IMG/VR virus record: IMGVR_UViG_3300013120_000890
Location: 1-21,069 of that record
Direction: 5' to 3' (one strand)
DNA length: 21,069 nucleotides
DNA from: a virus
The translations under genes and the position numbers were made by a program. Numbering within the stretch: position 1 is the stretch's first letter; each line of letters opens with the position of its first letter. The notes below the pieces were generated by a model, which saw only the letters and a list, made by a program, of their open reading frames with translations, was not told the origin of the DNA and did not search any database. Positions 20,973 to 21,069 of this stretch are shown in pieces.

Positions 20973-21069
20973 ATGACAGAGAGCACCGGGATCGTGACAA
21001 CCCGTTGTGTCGCAATGGAGCGCCAGCCAGGGGAACTTCTGAGCCCCTTGAAGGCCGTTCGGTCAAAGT
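20973..21069 (+). CDS. Start of an unidentified gene, cut by the right edge
   Basis: An ATG at 20973 with a strong ribosome-binding site (AAAGGAG, spacing 6) opens a frame that stays open to the window end for 32 codons (MTESTGIVTTRCVAMERQPG). The spacing of 69 bases after the small terminase gene, same strand, suggests the next gene of the packaging module. The visible part does not show large-terminase motifs, and no family is recognised. Confidence 0.55.
   Translation, partial: MTESTGIVTTRCVAMERQPGELLSPLKAVRSK

Noticed and set aside
1-21069. CRISPR array or insertion-sequence ends
   Set aside because: No regularly spaced repeat-spacer pattern and no transposase gene or terminal inverted repeats were seen.

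Overview
The window looks like a long stretch of a temperate phage or prophage (or a closely related integrative element) from a high-GC bacterium. The grounds are a tight replication/recombination operon, a large serine recombinase with its usual small companions, an element-encoded sigma factor, and a small terminase subunit at the right end. The host is not certain. The DUF2924-recombinase cassette, and integrase-tail-like fragments next to a tmRNA 3' fragment, suggest Planctomycetota or Proteobacteria, but this is inference. No rRNA, intact tRNA or CRISPR array was seen.

Left end (1-3728), accessory genes: a possible secreted-protein gene cut by the window edge and overlying six copies of AAGCAGT; a Cys/His-rich phage-type protein; an AbrB/Doc toxin-antitoxin pair with a palindrome over its promoter; a leftward chain of three very small overlapping genes including a helix-turn-helix protein; and an AAA_14/DUF4143 ATPase with a near-consensus promoter that predicts a leaderless mRNA.

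Middle (3729-11460), replication module: a non-coding segment with six GATTGCG iteron-like repeats between alternating purine-pyrimidine tracts (a candidate origin), followed by a seven-gene leftward operon read from 11307 down to 4090. It encodes an unknown starter protein, a PD-(D/E)XK nuclease with Fe-S-type cysteines, a Sak4-like RecA-fold ATPase, an SSB-like protein, an SF2 helicase, a VRR-NUC nuclease and a Prim-Pol primase-ATPase. Most junctions overlap or nearly touch.

Cargo operon (11508-15584): an extended -10 promoter drives three overlapping genes: an SMC/TrlF-like ABC ATPase, a cytosolic HEAT-repeat histidine kinase and a REC-winged-helix response regulator. This reads as a self-contained sensing system carried by the element, possibly anti-phage, and is the best candidate here for an undescribed system. 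Stacked palindromes follow it.

Right part (15728-21069): a zinc-ribbon microprotein; a small sigma-70-family factor; a four-gene cassette (small protein, DUF2924, serine recombinase, KorB-like HTH protein); about 1.1 kb of att-like debris (a 13-bp inverted repeat, terminator hairpins, a tmRNA 3' fragment, decayed integrase-tail frames, 9-bp tandem repeats); then the small terminase and the start of another gene.

A regulatory link ties the modules together. The bipartite motif CTGAACG-N11-ACGGGTAGT occurs three times with identical spacing, each pointing into an operon: twice before the replication operon and once at the end of the sigma-factor gene before the recombinase cassette. I propose it is the promoter class read by the element's own sigma factor.
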